From the NCBI GenBank assembly GCA_965544035.1, contig CBEULR010000013.1, forward strand, positions 1-56,771: a DNA stretch of 56,771 bases, given 5' to 3'. This DNA comes from CBEULR01 sp965544035 (GTDB lineage: Bacteria; Bacillota; Desulfotomaculia; Desulfotomaculales; Desulforudaceae). A model generated the notes under the pieces. It searched no databases. It had not been told where the DNA came from and was given only the letters and a program-made list of their open reading frames with translations. The position numbers and the translations under genes are program-made. This document shows positions 16,431-24,678 of the stretch, one piece after another (the stretch's first letter is position 1; each line of letters begins with the position of its first letter).

Positions 16431-17681
16431 TTAGACCAGCCCTTCCTTTTTCTTCTTGCGCTCAACGGTAATGATCATCGGCATTTCCCGATTCACAACC
16501 GTCTGTTCCGAAATCGTGCACTTGGCCACATCGCCGCGTGACGGTATGTCGTACATGACGTTCAGCATTATCTCTTCCAATATGGCACGCAGACCACGCG
16601 CACCCGTGTTGCGCCGAATGGCCTCTTTAGCAACTGCGGTCAGGGCGCCTTCCTGAAATTCCAGAGTCACACCGTCCAGCTCAAAGAGCTTTTCATACTG
16701 CTTAACCAAGGCGTTTCGCGGCTCGGTCAAGATCCGCACCAGGTCTTCCTCGTTCAGGGGCTCCAAGGTGACGATGATCGGGATGCGTCCCACAAACTCC
16801 GGTATCAACCCATACTTCAGGAGATCCTGCGGCAGAATCTGACGCAGGATATCACCGAGCTTTCGGTCTCTCTGCAGGGTCAGTTCGGCGCCGAAACCCA
16901 TGGTCTTCTGCGCCACCCGGTTCTGGATAATCTTGTCGATACCTTCAAAGGCCCCGCCGACAATAAACAAAATGTTCGTCGTGTCCAGCTGAATGAACTC
17001 CTGGTGAGGGTGTTTCCGGCCACCCTGCGGCGGCACACTGGCCACCGTGCCCTCCAGTATTTTCAGCAGCGCCTGCTGCACACCTTCACCCGAGACGTCG
17101 CGGGTTATCGACGGGTTCTCGGACTTGCGTGCAATCTTGTCAACCTCGTCAATATATACGATGCCCTTTTCGGCTTTCTCCACGTCGTAGTCCGCAGCCT
17201 GAATGAGCTTGAGCAGAATATTCTCCACATCTTCACCGACGTAACCGGCCTCGGTAAGCGAGGTGGCATCAGCGATGGCAAAGGGAACATTCAGGAAACG
17301 GGCCAGCGTCTGAGCGAGCAGCGTCTTACCCGAACCGGTGGGCCCCAACATCACAATATTGCTCTTCTGAAGTTCTACGTCCTCAATCTTGCCGCCCAAG
17401 TTGATCCGCTTGTAGTGGTTGTACACCGCCACCGACAAGATCTTCTTGGCGTGCTCCTGTCCGATTACGTACTGATCCAGGTACTCCTTGATCTCAACCG
17501 GTTTGGGGATATCCCGCAACTCAAGGCTGATATCCTCGGTCAGTTCTTCCTCTATGATTTCGTTGCAGAGCTCAATACACTCGTCGCAAATATACACTCC
17601 GGGACCCGCCACCAGCTTCTTGACCTGATCCTGCAGTTTGCCGCAGAAGGAACATTTCAACTGGCCTTTTTCGTTAAACAC
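16431..17681 (-). CDS. clpX: ClpXP unfoldase subunit ClpX
   Basis: AAA+ unfoldase that selects and threads substrates into ClpP; hexameric and cytoplasmic, about 416 aa. N-terminal zinc-binding domain with CSFCGK and CDECIELC; Walker A GPTGSGKTLLAQ and Walker B GIVYIDEVDKIAR; the ClpP-contacting loop IGF is replaced here by MGF in QKTMGFGAEL; C-terminal ARFAGL-like sensor GARGLRAI. GTG 17681 is preferred over TTG 17687, since AGAGGTGG then has an 8-nt spacer. It follows clpP by 15 bp and is clearly co-transcribed with it. Confidence 0.97.
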   Translation of the reverse strand: MFNEKGQLKCSFCGKLQDQVKKLVAGPGVYICDECIELCNEIIEEELTEDISLELRDIPKPVEIKEYLDQYVIGQEHAKKILSVAVYNHYKRINLGGKIEDVELQKSNIVMLGPTGSGKTLLAQTLARFLNVPFAIADATSLTEAGYVGEDVENILLKLIQAADYDVEKAEKGIVYIDEVDKIARKSENPSITRDVSGEGVQQALLKILEGTVASVPPQGGRKHPHQEFIQLDTTNILFIVGGAFEGIDKIIQNRVAQKTMGFGAELTLQRDRKLGDILRQILPQDLLKYGLIPEFVGRIPIIVTLEPLNEEDLVRILTEPRNALVKQYEKLFELDGVTLEFQEGALTAVAKEAIRRNTGARGLRAILEEIMLNVMYDIPSRGDVAKCTISEQTVVNREMPMIITVERKKKKEGLV

Positions 17682-17696
17682 TAACAACCACCTCTT

Positions 17697-18293
17697 TTAC
17701 TTGGCCTTCTTCCTGACAGTGATCACCTCATCAATAATACCATACTCCTTCGCTTCTTCCGCAGACATGAATTTGTCGCGCTCGGTATCCCGCTCCACCC
17801 TTTCCAGCGGCTGCCCCGTATGCTTGGCGAGCAGCTGGTTTAGAGTTTGCCGGGTGCGCAGGATCTCCCGGGCGTGGATATCAATGTCGGTGGCCTGACC
17901 CTGTACACCGCCCAGCGGCTGGTGAATCAGAATCCGGGCCTGCGGCAGTGCGTAACGCTTGCCCTTGGCCCCCGCGGCCAGCAGAAAGGCCCCCATACTG
18001 GCCGCCTGCCCCAGGCAAATCGTCGAGACATCGGGACGGATATACTGCATGGTATCATATATGGCCATACCGGCTGTGACCACCCCACCGGGGGAGTTGA
18101 TATAGAAATGGATGTCCTTTTCCGGATCCTCGGCTTCCAGGAAGAGAAACTGGGCGATAACCAGGTTTGCCACGTGGTCATCCACCGCGCCGCCGATAAA
18201 CACAATGCGGTCCTTGAGCAAGCGGGAATAGATATCGTACGCTCTTTCACCGCGTGCGGTCTGCTCAACTACAATCGGTACCAAAGTGCTCAC
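17697..18293 (-). CDS. clpP: ATP-dependent Clp protease proteolytic subunit
   Basis: Serine peptidase forming the tetradecameric chamber used by ClpX. 198 aa from GTG 18293; the ATG at 18311 is rejected because the AAGGAGG ribosome site, 8 nt before the GTG, lies inside it. The N-terminus (STLVPIVVEQTARGERAYDIYSRLL) then matches the family exactly. Catalytic triad: Ser99 in GQAASMGAFLL, His124 in LIHQPLGG, Asp173 in ERDKFMS. It lies 70 bp after tig with no terminator between, in the usual order tig-clpP-clpX. Confidence 0.98.
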   Translation of the reverse strand: MSTLVPIVVEQTARGERAYDIYSRLLKDRIVFIGGAVDDHVANLVIAQFLFLEAEDPEKDIHFYINSPGGVVTAGMAIYDTMQYIRPDVSTICLGQAASMGAFLLAAGAKGKRYALPQARILIHQPLGGVQGQATDIDIHAREILRTRQTLNQLLAKHTGQPLERVERDTERDKFMSAEEAKEYGIIDEVITVRKKAK

Positions 18294-18363
18294 GGCTTTA
18301 ACCTCCTTCATTAGTCTATGTTAAACGATCGAGAATCAAATTAAAAGTTCCGTCTCCGCTAAT

Positions 18364-19692
18364 TTATTCCTTCGAACCGGCTTCCTCCTCACCCTTCTCT
18401 ATCTCTTTAACCCGCGCTTCGGACACGAGAAAATCAATCACCTTGCTCCTGACCACACCACGTTTGACGGTATCCAGCTGCCCGCCCTCTTTAAGCATCT
18501 CGTACATCTGGTCTGCGTCCTGACGATAAAACTCCGCCATCCGTGCTACTTCCGCCTTGATCTCTTCCTCTGTGGCTTCAACATTCTCCTGTTTCCCGAT
18601 GGCCTCCAGCACCAGATCATGCTTGATCTGCCGCTCGGCCTCGCCGCGGAGTTCGGCACGAACGGTTTCTTCATTGGTATTGCTCAGCGTGAAATAATGC
18701 TCCGGCTGCATCCCCTGCTCGGCGATCGAACGCATCAGATTATTATACATATCCTCAACCCGGTTGTTAATCATCGAGTCGGGTATATCGACCTCGGCAT
18801 TCGCCACCGCCTGTTCAACGGCTGCTGCTTTCACATCGGCCTCCGCCTTCTTGGCAGCCGCCTCCTCAAGGTTCTTCCGCAGGTCGGCCTTCAATTCATC
18901 CAGCGTGTCAAACTCACTGACATCTTTGGCGAATTCATCGTCCACCTCGGCCAATTCCTTCCGGCGGATCCCCTTCACTGTAACCTTAATGATGCCTTCT
19001 CTACCGGCCACCCGCTTGTCCCCGTAATCCTCGGGCAGAGGCAGGGGAAATTCCTTGGTTTCCCCGATGGCCATCCCGACCAGCCCTTTGTCCAGTTCCT
19101 CGGCCACAAACCCCTGACCGATTTCCACCTGCCGATCGGTAGCCGAAGACCCTTCAAACGGCTCCCCGTCAACCGTGCCCTCATAATCAATGGTGACGAT
19201 GTCGCCTTCCCGGGCCTCCCCCTCTTCCAGGGTGACGAGCTTCGCGTAGCGGTTACGCAGCTTCTCAATTTCCTGTTCTACATCCTCGTCCGTAACCCGG
19301 GGTACGGGCTTCTCCACTTCCAATCCCTTGTATTCACCCAGGACAACCTCCGGTTTCACGTCCACCCTGGCCTTCATAATCAGCGGCTTGCCTTCCTCGA
19401 GCTGTTCCACCTCGAGATCAGGCTGGGACACCGGTTCAATGCCGGTATCCTTGACCGCTTCCAGATAAACCTCGCCGGCCAGCTTCTCCATAGCCTCTTC
19501 ATAGATCGGGGCTTTCCCGTAGTATCGTTCGAAGATTACCCGCGGAGCCTTACCCTTTCGAAACCCGGGAACGCTGGCATTTCTCGAAACCTTCCGGTAT
19601 GCCTGATCAAGCGCTTTCCCTAAACGCTCGGCTTCAACCTCAATCGTCAATTCAACCCGGTTCTTGTCCACTCTTTCCGCGGTGGCCTTCAT
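18364..19692 (-). CDS. tig: trigger factor
   Basis: Ribosome-associated chaperone and peptidyl-prolyl isomerase, 442 aa. Ribosome-binding loop signature SVPGFRKGKAPR (about residues 40-51), FKBP-type domain (EGDIVTIDYEGTVDGEPFEG, about 160-180), then the long helical C-terminal arms. The Glu/Lys-rich C-terminus EKGEEEAGSKE is normal for Firmicutes. First gene of the cluster with clpP-clpX; a good promoter and a 5' hairpin lie upstream. Confidence 0.97.
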   Translation of the reverse strand: MKATAERVDKNRVELTIEVEAERLGKALDQAYRKVSRNASVPGFRKGKAPRVIFERYYGKAPIYEEAMEKLAGEVYLEAVKDTGIEPVSQPDLEVEQLEEGKPLIMKARVDVKPEVVLGEYKGLEVEKPVPRVTDEDVEQEIEKLRNRYAKLVTLEEGEAREGDIVTIDYEGTVDGEPFEGSSATDRQVEIGQGFVAEELDKGLVGMAIGETKEFPLPLPEDYGDKRVAGREGIIKVTVKGIRRKELAEVDDEFAKDVSEFDTLDELKADLRKNLEEAAAKKAEADVKAAAVEQAVANAEVDIPDSMINNRVEDMYNNLMRSIAEQGMQPEHYFTLSNTNEETVRAELRGEAERQIKHDLVLEAIGKQENVEATEEEIKAEVARMAEFYRQDADQMYEMLKEGGQLDTVKRGVVRSKVIDFLVSEARVKEIEKGEEEAGSKE

Positions 19693-19799
19693 TCAGTTAG
19701 TCCTCCTCTGCTACATTTATGTTTAGTACCGTCAATACTTTCCTTCAACATGTTCAATATAACCAGTTTTAGCTTTAAAATCTACAACAAAAACAATAC

Positions 19800-19817
19800 A
19801 CCAGGGATTCCCCTGGT
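19800..19817 (-). promoter_or_regulatory. hairpin at the predicted 5' end of the tig mRNA
   Basis: ACCAGGG and CCCTGGT form a perfect 7-bp stem with a 4-nt loop. Given the promoter at 19830-19858, it would begin about 5 nt from the transcript 5' end and be followed by a U-rich stretch. It could stabilise the mRNA or act as an attenuator; sequence alone does not decide. Confidence 0.5.
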
Positions 19818-19829
19818 CGGACAAACCAT

Positions 19830-19858
19830 ATTATAGCATGTGAGTTATTGCCCCGCAA
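19830..19858 (-). promoter_or_regulatory. predicted sigma-A promoter of tig-clpP-clpX
   Basis: On the minus strand TTGCGG (19853-19858), a 17-bp spacer and TATAAT (19830-19835) with a TGC extended -10. The perfect -10 compensates for a 3/6 -35. Confidence 0.7.
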
Positions 19859-19936
19859 GCTGCAGCCCCAACATTTCCTTAATTGGCCGAAACGTGGTAA
19901 GATTAACCGAACTCTCTTACTAAAAGGTGATGCTTT

Positions 19937-20776
19937 ATGCCTTTAAAAGCAGGTGATCTTGTCATCTTCCAAGATCATCAGGACCGCAGTTACCGCCAGG
20001 TACTGCACGAAAACGGGAGACTCCAGACCCACTGGGGCTACATAGACCATCAGGATCTCTTCGGTATGGAAAGCGGCAGCTGCGTCCAGACCACCAAGGG
20101 CAAAGAGCTTTTTGTATTCCGCCCCACCCTGGTGGACTACACGATGAAGATGCGCCGGATGAGCGGCATCATCTACCCCAAGGATACCGCCTACATGTTG
20201 ATGTGGGGTGACGTGCATCCCGGGGTGAGGGTTGTTAACGGAGGGGTGGGCAGCGGAGCGCTGATTCTGGCCCTGGCCCGTCAGGTCGGGCCCACGGGAC
20301 GGGTTGTCGGCTATGACGTCCGTCAGGATATGCTGGATCTGGCCTCCCGCAACATCGCCGAGTTCCTGGGCGAGATGCCGCCCCAACTCACGCTCAAGCT
20401 GGGAGATGTGTATCGGGAAATTGAAGAAAAAAACGTAGACACCCTGATGCTGGACGTGCCCGAGCCTTGGGAAGTGGTAAGACAGGCGGCTCAAGCACTC
20501 AAGCCCGGCGGTGTGTTTGTATCCTACATCCCCACCATCCGGCAGGTAGAGATCCTCACTCAGGAGCTTCGGTCCAGCGGGGCCTTCGCTATGATAGAAA
20601 CAGTGGAAATCTTGGTCCGCGATTGGCATGTCAGGGCCAAAAGTGTACGGCCGAACCACAGGATGGTCGGGCATACCGGATTCATTACGGCGGCCCGCCG
20701 CATCGTACCGCGCATAACGACAGAGACCGAAGAAGCCGACATGGAAGTCGACATAGAAACAGAACAACAGGAATAG
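19937..20776 (+). CDS. trmI: tRNA (adenine-N1)-methyltransferase, TrmI-type
   Basis: SAM-dependent methyltransferase for m1A58 in the tRNA T-loop (family knowledge), 279 aa, tetrameric in relatives. N-terminal beta domain, then a Rossmann domain: VNGGVGSGALILALAR (motif I, GxGSG), VVGYDVRQDMLDLASRN (acidic motif II), MLDVPEPWEVV (motif IV, LDxPxPW, the family signature), and a C-terminal RPNHRMVGHTGFI motif. AAAGGTGATGCTTT precedes the ATG. It is divergent from tig; no clear strong promoter was found. The last 20 residues are acidic and low-complexity. Confidence 0.93.
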   Translation: MPLKAGDLVIFQDHQDRSYRQVLHENGRLQTHWGYIDHQDLFGMESGSCVQTTKGKELFVFRPTLVDYTMKMRRMSGIIYPKDTAYMLMWGDVHPGVRVVNGGVGSGALILALARQVGPTGRVVGYDVRQDMLDLASRNIAEFLGEMPPQLTLKLGDVYREIEEKNVDTLMLDVPEPWEVVRQAAQALKPGGVFVSYIPTIRQVEILTQELRSSGAFAMIETVEILVRDWHVRAKSVRPNHRMVGHTGFITAARRIVPRITTETEEADMEVDIETEQQE

Positions 20777-20885
20777 GCATCCAATGCGGGAGGCCTGTCG
20801 GAACATTATGGCATAGACCATATATCAGCGAATTCTTGCTTGTCCGTTCAAAATGAGGCTTGTACCAATAACATGCTTGAAGCAC

Positions 20886-20914
20886 TTGCAATTCATTGCT
20901 GAATTCATTATATT
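20886..20914 (+). promoter_or_regulatory. predicted promoter of the crp-like gene
   Basis: TTGCAA (20886-20891), 17-bp spacer, TATATT (20909-20914). It lies within an AT-rich stretch that stands out from its surroundings. Confidence 0.65.
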
Positions 20915-20950
20915 CATTATATTAGAAGGGGAATTCGGGGAGGAGTCTAG

Positions 20951-21640
20951 ATGCCCATGGAAAAAACGATCAGCGACTGGTATGGTGAACACCTGATTCT
21001 GAACGAAAACCAGAAGTCGCTCGTCCGCAAACTCGGTAGAACAATGCAGTACCCGAAAGGCCAGATTATTTTCTCAGCCGGCGATATCGCCGATCGGGTT
21101 TATCTGATCGAGGAAGGCTGGGTAAAGATTTACCGCCTTGACCATGAGGGCCGGAAGATTACCGTGGGCACCATCCGCAATGCCGGCGAACTGATGGGGC
21201 TCGCCGAGACGCTCTACCACGGTGAAAGGACCTGTTATGCCGAAGCAATCACTGATGTGGTCATCGTCAAACTCATCAGGGATGACTTTTTCAACCTCCT
21301 CAAGGAGGATGGGGAACTGGCGATCAATGTGGCCAGCACACTCGGCGTAAGAATGCGCGAAGCCGAGGCCATGGTACACGAGCTGGTCTGCTGGCAGGTT
21401 CCCGGACGCCTCGCCCTTCTGCTCTTGAAAATCGCGGAAAGGTACGGTGTCGCCGACGAGGAGGGAATTCTAATCAATCTTAAACTGACTCACGAAGAAA
21501 TCGCATCGATGATTGGGACAACCCGTCAGACGGTGACCCAAACCTTAAATATGTTCAAAAAGGAAAAAAGTATTAGCGTTCAGGGCCGACTGATCAAAAT
21601 CTTGGATTCGCCGAAATTAGAGCAATGGACCACTACCTAG
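20951..21640 (+). CDS. Crp/Fnr-family transcriptional regulator
   Basis: 229 aa DNA-binding regulator. N-terminal cyclic-nucleotide-binding-like beta roll (GQIIFSAGDIADRVYLIEEG; KITVGTIRNAGELMG), long dimerisation helix, and C-terminal winged helix with recognition helix in THEEIASMIGTTRQTVTQTL. There is no N-terminal cysteine cluster, so it is not a classical oxygen-sensing FNR; the ligand is unknown. GGGGAGGAG precedes the ATG. It is followed by its own terminator and then by a Crp-type palindrome in front of the YeiH-UspA operon, which may be its target. Confidence 0.92.
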   Translation: MPMEKTISDWYGEHLILNENQKSLVRKLGRTMQYPKGQIIFSAGDIADRVYLIEEGWVKIYRLDHEGRKITVGTIRNAGELMGLAETLYHGERTCYAEAITDVVIVKLIRDDFFNLLKEDGELAINVASTLGVRMREAEAMVHELVCWQVPGRLALLLLKIAERYGVADEEGILINLKLTHEEIASMIGTTRQTVTQTLNMFKKEKSISVQGRLIKILDSPKLEQWTTT

Positions 21641-21689
21641 AACACTAAATAGCAAATGCCCGTAACCTGAACCCCGTGTCGTTGCTGCC

Positions 21690-21718
21690 AAAGCCGACCA
21701 TTCCGGTCGGCTTTCTTA
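21690..21718 (+). terminator. terminator of the crp-like gene
   Basis: AAAGCCGACC (21690-21699) pairs with GGTCGGCTTT (21705-21714), 5-nt loop, then CTTACTTT. It isolates the regulator gene from the next operon. Confidence 0.85.
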
Positions 21719-21721
21719 CTT

Positions 21722-21737
21722 TGTGATAATTGTCACT
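21722..21737 (+). promoter_or_regulatory. candidate Crp/Fnr-type operator
   Basis: TGTGA-TAATTG-TCACT: a CRP-like inverted repeat (half-sites TGTGA/TCACT) 185 bp upstream of the small membrane protein gene and 80 bp after the crp-like gene. It resembles the Crp consensus TGTGA-N6-TCACA at 9 of 10 fixed positions. The target role is inferred. Confidence 0.5.
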
Positions 21738-21920
21738 ACGCCAGCTAGCTGACAATCCTTCCAATGCCTGCATTACAGCCCTGTATCGAAGCAAACATCT
21801 GTTTTGTCGGCTACATGACTTCAGAAATTTAGTTGGTCTAGTAGCATGCTGATTGAGTAGAGAAAACCGGCTGGACCGGATAGAAATGAAGGATTCCATA
21901 TGGGAAGGGGGGGTAAACCA

Positions 21921-22100
21921 ATGGCTGATAACCAAAAGGAGGCCCAAGTTGCCTGTCAGGCGGAGTCGGATGAGGTGTTTGCTGCTGAACGAAAAGAGGA
22001 TATCAACGTACTAATCGTGGTCGGTGTGGTATTTCTGCTTGCTCTGCTGTTCCCGCACCAGGTAGTGTATGTCTTCAAGGATCTGTTGTATTTCTTGTAA
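21921..22100 (+). CDS. small single-span membrane protein preceding YeiH
   Basis: 59 aa from ATG 21921 (GGAAGGGGGGG upstream). An acidic hydrophilic N-terminus with one cysteine is followed by one transmembrane helix (INVLIVVGVVFLLALLFP) and a short aromatic tail (VVYVFKDLLYFL). It ends 27 bp before the YeiH-type gene, with its own AAAGGAGG in between, so the two are co-transcribed. It could be a small subunit of the transporter; no family recognised. Confidence 0.7.
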   Translation: MADNQKEAQVACQAESDEVFAAERKEDINVLIVVGVVFLLALLFPHQVVYVFKDLLYFL

Positions 22101-22127
22101 GCCTGTTGTAAAAGGAGGTGTTAAGGC

Positions 22128-23291
22128 ATGACTTTAATTAGAGGTCTCATTTCTAAAGACTGGAAAGATACCATTCCCGGATTAATCGTATGTGTTCTGT
22201 TTGCGATCCTGTGTATGAACCTGGACGCCTGGTTGAAGGGTCTGGACGCCGCCGGCGTAGGCTGGGCAAACTTGATTTACACCAAGATGCAGATTACCTA
22301 CGTCGCCATGTTGCTGCTCGGCGGCCTGATCATTCGGAACGTTTTCGGACTGCCCAAGGTCCTACTGCGCGGCGTAGCCGCGGCCAGACCGATTGTGAAG
22401 CCCGGTATCGTTATTCTGGGCGTTCACTATGTATGGTTTGACGTAGTAAAGGTCGGCGGTGTAGGCCTTGCGCTCACCACGGTCTTTATTTTTGGTACCG
22501 CGCTTGCCGTAATGTACATCGGCCGCCGAATGGGTGCCAGTGACGGCCTGAGCGGAATCATGGCCGCCGGCACCGGTATTTGCGGTGTATCCGCGATCAT
22601 TGCCACGGCACCGGTCGTCCGGGCAAAGCCTCGCGATATGTGCTACGCCATCGGTACCATCCTGCTCTTCGGTACGGTGATGCTCTTTGTCTTCCCCTAC
22701 ATCGGCCGGGCGCTGAACCTGTCCGAGCCGCAGTTCGGAGCCTGGACGGCGGTGGCCATCCTGAACACGGCACAGCTGATCGCCGCTTCCGAGTGGTACG
22801 GCGTAGCCGCCCGTGATACCGCTGTCCTGATTAACGCCGCCCGTATTATGTTCATCCCGCTCGTCGTAATGCTGGCTGTGTGGTTCTACGTGATCCGCGG
22901 CAACGACAGCAAGGTTGACGAGAACGGCCGTCCGGAGGCTGTCGTATCCAACGAAATGGCCAAGATCGACAGGTGGCAGCTGATCAAGGATAAGTTCCCC
23001 GTATTCATCCTCGGCTTCTTCGCCCTGGTTATCTTAAACAGTCTCAACATCAGTTTCTTCGGCGGTGCCAAGGTTGAAGGTTCGGTCTTCTGGGCGATGG
23101 ACTCGGTCCAAAAATGGTTCTTCGCCGTGGGCTTTGCCGGAATCGGGATGATGATCTCGATCGAGGATATGAAGAAGGCCGGCGGAACGGCATTCTTCAT
23201 CGGCATGGGCGCCGCGCTGGCAAAGACAGTCCTCGGGCTGCTTGCCGTGTACCTGATCGGAACCGAACTTCTGACGGTTGTTGGTGGATAA
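22128..23291 (+). CDS. YeiH-family putative sulfate exporter / membrane transporter
   Basis: 387 aa, about ten to eleven transmembrane helices, PF03601-type (YeiH). The signature GTGICGVSAIIATAPVVRAK corresponds to the conserved GxxxCGxxA region of the family, with an inverted-repeat topology. The annotation 'putative sulfate exporter' is by family only; the real substrate is not established. A hydrophilic insert (about 250-290, RGNDSKVDENGRPEAVVSNE) splits the two halves. It lies between the small membrane protein and UspA, with a hairpin after it. Confidence 0.9.
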   Translation: MTLIRGLISKDWKDTIPGLIVCVLFAILCMNLDAWLKGLDAAGVGWANLIYTKMQITYVAMLLLGGLIIRNVFGLPKVLLRGVAAARPIVKPGIVILGVHYVWFDVVKVGGVGLALTTVFIFGTALAVMYIGRRMGASDGLSGIMAAGTGICGVSAIIATAPVVRAKPRDMCYAIGTILLFGTVMLFVFPYIGRALNLSEPQFGAWTAVAILNTAQLIAASEWYGVAARDTAVLINAARIMFIPLVVMLAVWFYVIRGNDSKVDENGRPEAVVSNEMAKIDRWQLIKDKFPVFILGFFALVILNSLNISFFGGAKVEGSVFWAMDSVQKWFFAVGFAGIGMMISIEDMKKAGGTAFFIGMGAALAKTVLGLLAVYLIGTELLTVVGG

Positions 23292-23313
23292 GACACAGTA
23301 ACGCCTGTATACT

Positions 23314-23344
23314 AAGGAGGGGAGGTCTAGAGCCTCCCCTCTTT
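23314..23344 (+). terminator. hairpin between YeiH-type gene and uspA
   Basis: A 12-bp stem (23314-23325 with 23333-23344, one G-T wobble) around a 7-nt loop, followed by CCTTC rather than a pure T run. It may attenuate transcription or stabilise the upstream message, since uspA follows within 35 bp. Confidence 0.65.
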
Positions 23345-23377
23345 CCTTCATTTATCACGAGAGGAGAAAGTGATACC

Positions 23378-23830
23378 GTGATCAAGAGTATCCTGATCGG
23401 ACTCGACGGTGAAGAACACACGGAGAAGGCACTGGACTACGCTCTTCATCTAGCCAAAACGACGGACGCAACGCTGACCGGAATCCACGTGGTGAACCCT
23501 TACCTGAAGCAGTTTCATAACGAAATCTACGCCCAGGGCCGCCGGGAATACCTGACACACGTCGAGATACTCCTTCAAGACCACGCCGACCGGGTGATGA
23601 ACAACTTCAAGGAAAAGGCAGCCGCCACAGGAGTAACCATCGCTGAGAAGAGACGGCGCGGGGAGCCGCTGGAAGAGATTCTGCAGGAAACGCAGGAGAA
23701 CAACTACGATTTGGTGGTCGTCGGGGGAAAACAGCTACGCGGCATCGAACGGTTGAAATCCGCCAACCTCCCGAATAAACTGGAACAGAAAGTTGCTGTG
23801 CCGCTGCTGATCGTAAAGCAGTCCGGTTAG
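23378..23830 (+). CDS. universal stress protein, UspA family
   Basis: 150 aa from GTG 23378 (GAGAGGAG, 10-nt spacer). Typical UspA fold: IKSILIGLDGEEHTEKALDYAL at the N-terminus and VVVGGKQLRG...AVPLLIVK at the C-terminus, the nucleotide-binding GxxG region being partly altered (GGKQLRGIERLKSANLPNK). Third gene of the small membrane protein-YeiH operon; Usp proteins are often paired with membrane transporters and may regulate them. A longer reading to 23114 overlaps the YeiH-type gene and is rejected. Confidence 0.9.
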   Translation: MIKSILIGLDGEEHTEKALDYALHLAKTTDATLTGIHVVNPYLKQFHNEIYAQGRREYLTHVEILLQDHADRVMNNFKEKAAATGVTIAEKRRRGEPLEEILQETQENNYDLVVVGGKQLRGIERLKSANLPNKLEQKVAVPLLIVKQSG

Positions 23831-23863
23831 TCCGGATGAGGACGATTCTAGCGAGGTGCGATA

Positions 23864-24472
23864 ATGAATAAGACCTTTTCCAAATCCCTCGACCTCGATC
23901 TTGATCCCAAAGAAGCATTCCGCTTGCTGTCCGATATCGATCGGCTGTTCCGCCTCGACCCCAAATGGGAAGTGCGGCAGGTAAAACCGGCAGCCGGTGA
24001 CGAAAACGGAACCACGGTTGAAGTGGATCTGGTTGATGACCTGACCGAGAAAGACTACCGGGACCGGCTCCAAGTCAGACAGGGACCGGGCGAACTCGAG
24101 ATCGCCTACAATGAGGGTTGGAAGAGACTGACCAGGATCCAGGTCGAACCCAGAGGGCACGGAAGCCGCATTCACCTGACCGAGGAGTACACGCTGCCCG
24201 ACGACGTCCGGGCGGGCCATATCGAGCATCTGGGGCGCGAGCAGATCCAATGGCTGAAGAGTATCGGCCAATACCTGCGCCTGTATGAAACAGGCACCCC
24301 GTACCGCCGGATAATGCGCCGGATAATGAACCGGATATGGCTGCCCATGACCCCGTCGCAGCGGCGCATCGCCTTGATCATCGTTGCGATTCAGGGGTTG
24401 ACGCTGCTGGCCTTTGCGGTCGCCGGCGTCTTTGTCTGGCTCAAAGTGTTAATCGAGAGCCGGTTTCTTTAG
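23864..24472 (+). CDS. SRPBCC/START-like protein with C-terminal membrane anchor
   Basis: 202 aa. Residues 1-140 look like the SRPBCC (polyketide cyclase/aromatase-like) fold: LDPKEAFRLLSDIDRLFRLDPKW at the start and HIEHLGREQIQWLKSIGQYLRLYE as the closing helix. Residues about 163-195 form one transmembrane helix. The START-like cavity usually binds a lipid or hydrophobic ligand. It is 33 bp after uspA on the same strand with GAGGTG before the ATG, so likely in the same operon. The precise role is unknown. Confidence 0.75.
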   Translation: MNKTFSKSLDLDLDPKEAFRLLSDIDRLFRLDPKWEVRQVKPAAGDENGTTVEVDLVDDLTEKDYRDRLQVRQGPGELEIAYNEGWKRLTRIQVEPRGHGSRIHLTEEYTLPDDVRAGHIEHLGREQIQWLKSIGQYLRLYETGTPYRRIMRRIMNRIWLPMTPSQRRIALIIVAIQGLTLLAFAVAGVFVWLKVLIESRFL

Positions 24473-24515
24473 ACCATCTCCCTTGTCCGACAGCCAAATT
24501 CGGCTGCGGCATCCA

Positions 24516-24544
24516 TTGACGAACAATGGGCTATTTGCTATACT
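24516..24544 (+). promoter_or_regulatory. promoter of the tRNA-His-Gln-Lys operon
   Basis: TTGACG (24516-24521), exactly 17 bp, TATACT (24539-24544); near-consensus sigma-A promoter 45 bp before tRNA-His. Confidence 0.9.
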
Positions 24545-24588
24545 AGACCTTGCGGATATTTTCGGCGGGTGTTGTCGCCCCGTTCGTG

Positions 24589-24665
24589 GTGGGCATAGCT
24601 CAGCTGGTCAGAGCGCCAGACTGTGGATCTGGAGGTCGTGGGTTCGAACCCCACTGCCCACCCCA
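24589..24665 (+). tRNA. tRNA-His (GTG)
   Basis: Acceptor stem GTGGGCA/TGCCCAC, D-loop AGCTGGTCA, anticodon loop CTGTGGA with GTG, T-loop GGTTCGAACC, and encoded CCA. The base before the stem (24588, G) can be the G-1 paired with C73, diagnostic of tRNA-His. Confidence 0.97.
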
Positions 24666-24678
24666 TTAAGAATTCAAT

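Noticed and set aside
19693..19936. CIRCE or CtsR site controlling tig-clp
   Set aside because: No TTAGCACTC inverted repeat and no GGTCAAA tandem heptads were found on either strand.
23114..23377. N-terminal extension of UspA
   Set aside because: It overlaps the transporter gene out of frame; the GTG at 23378 with GAGAGGAG gives the exact UspA start.
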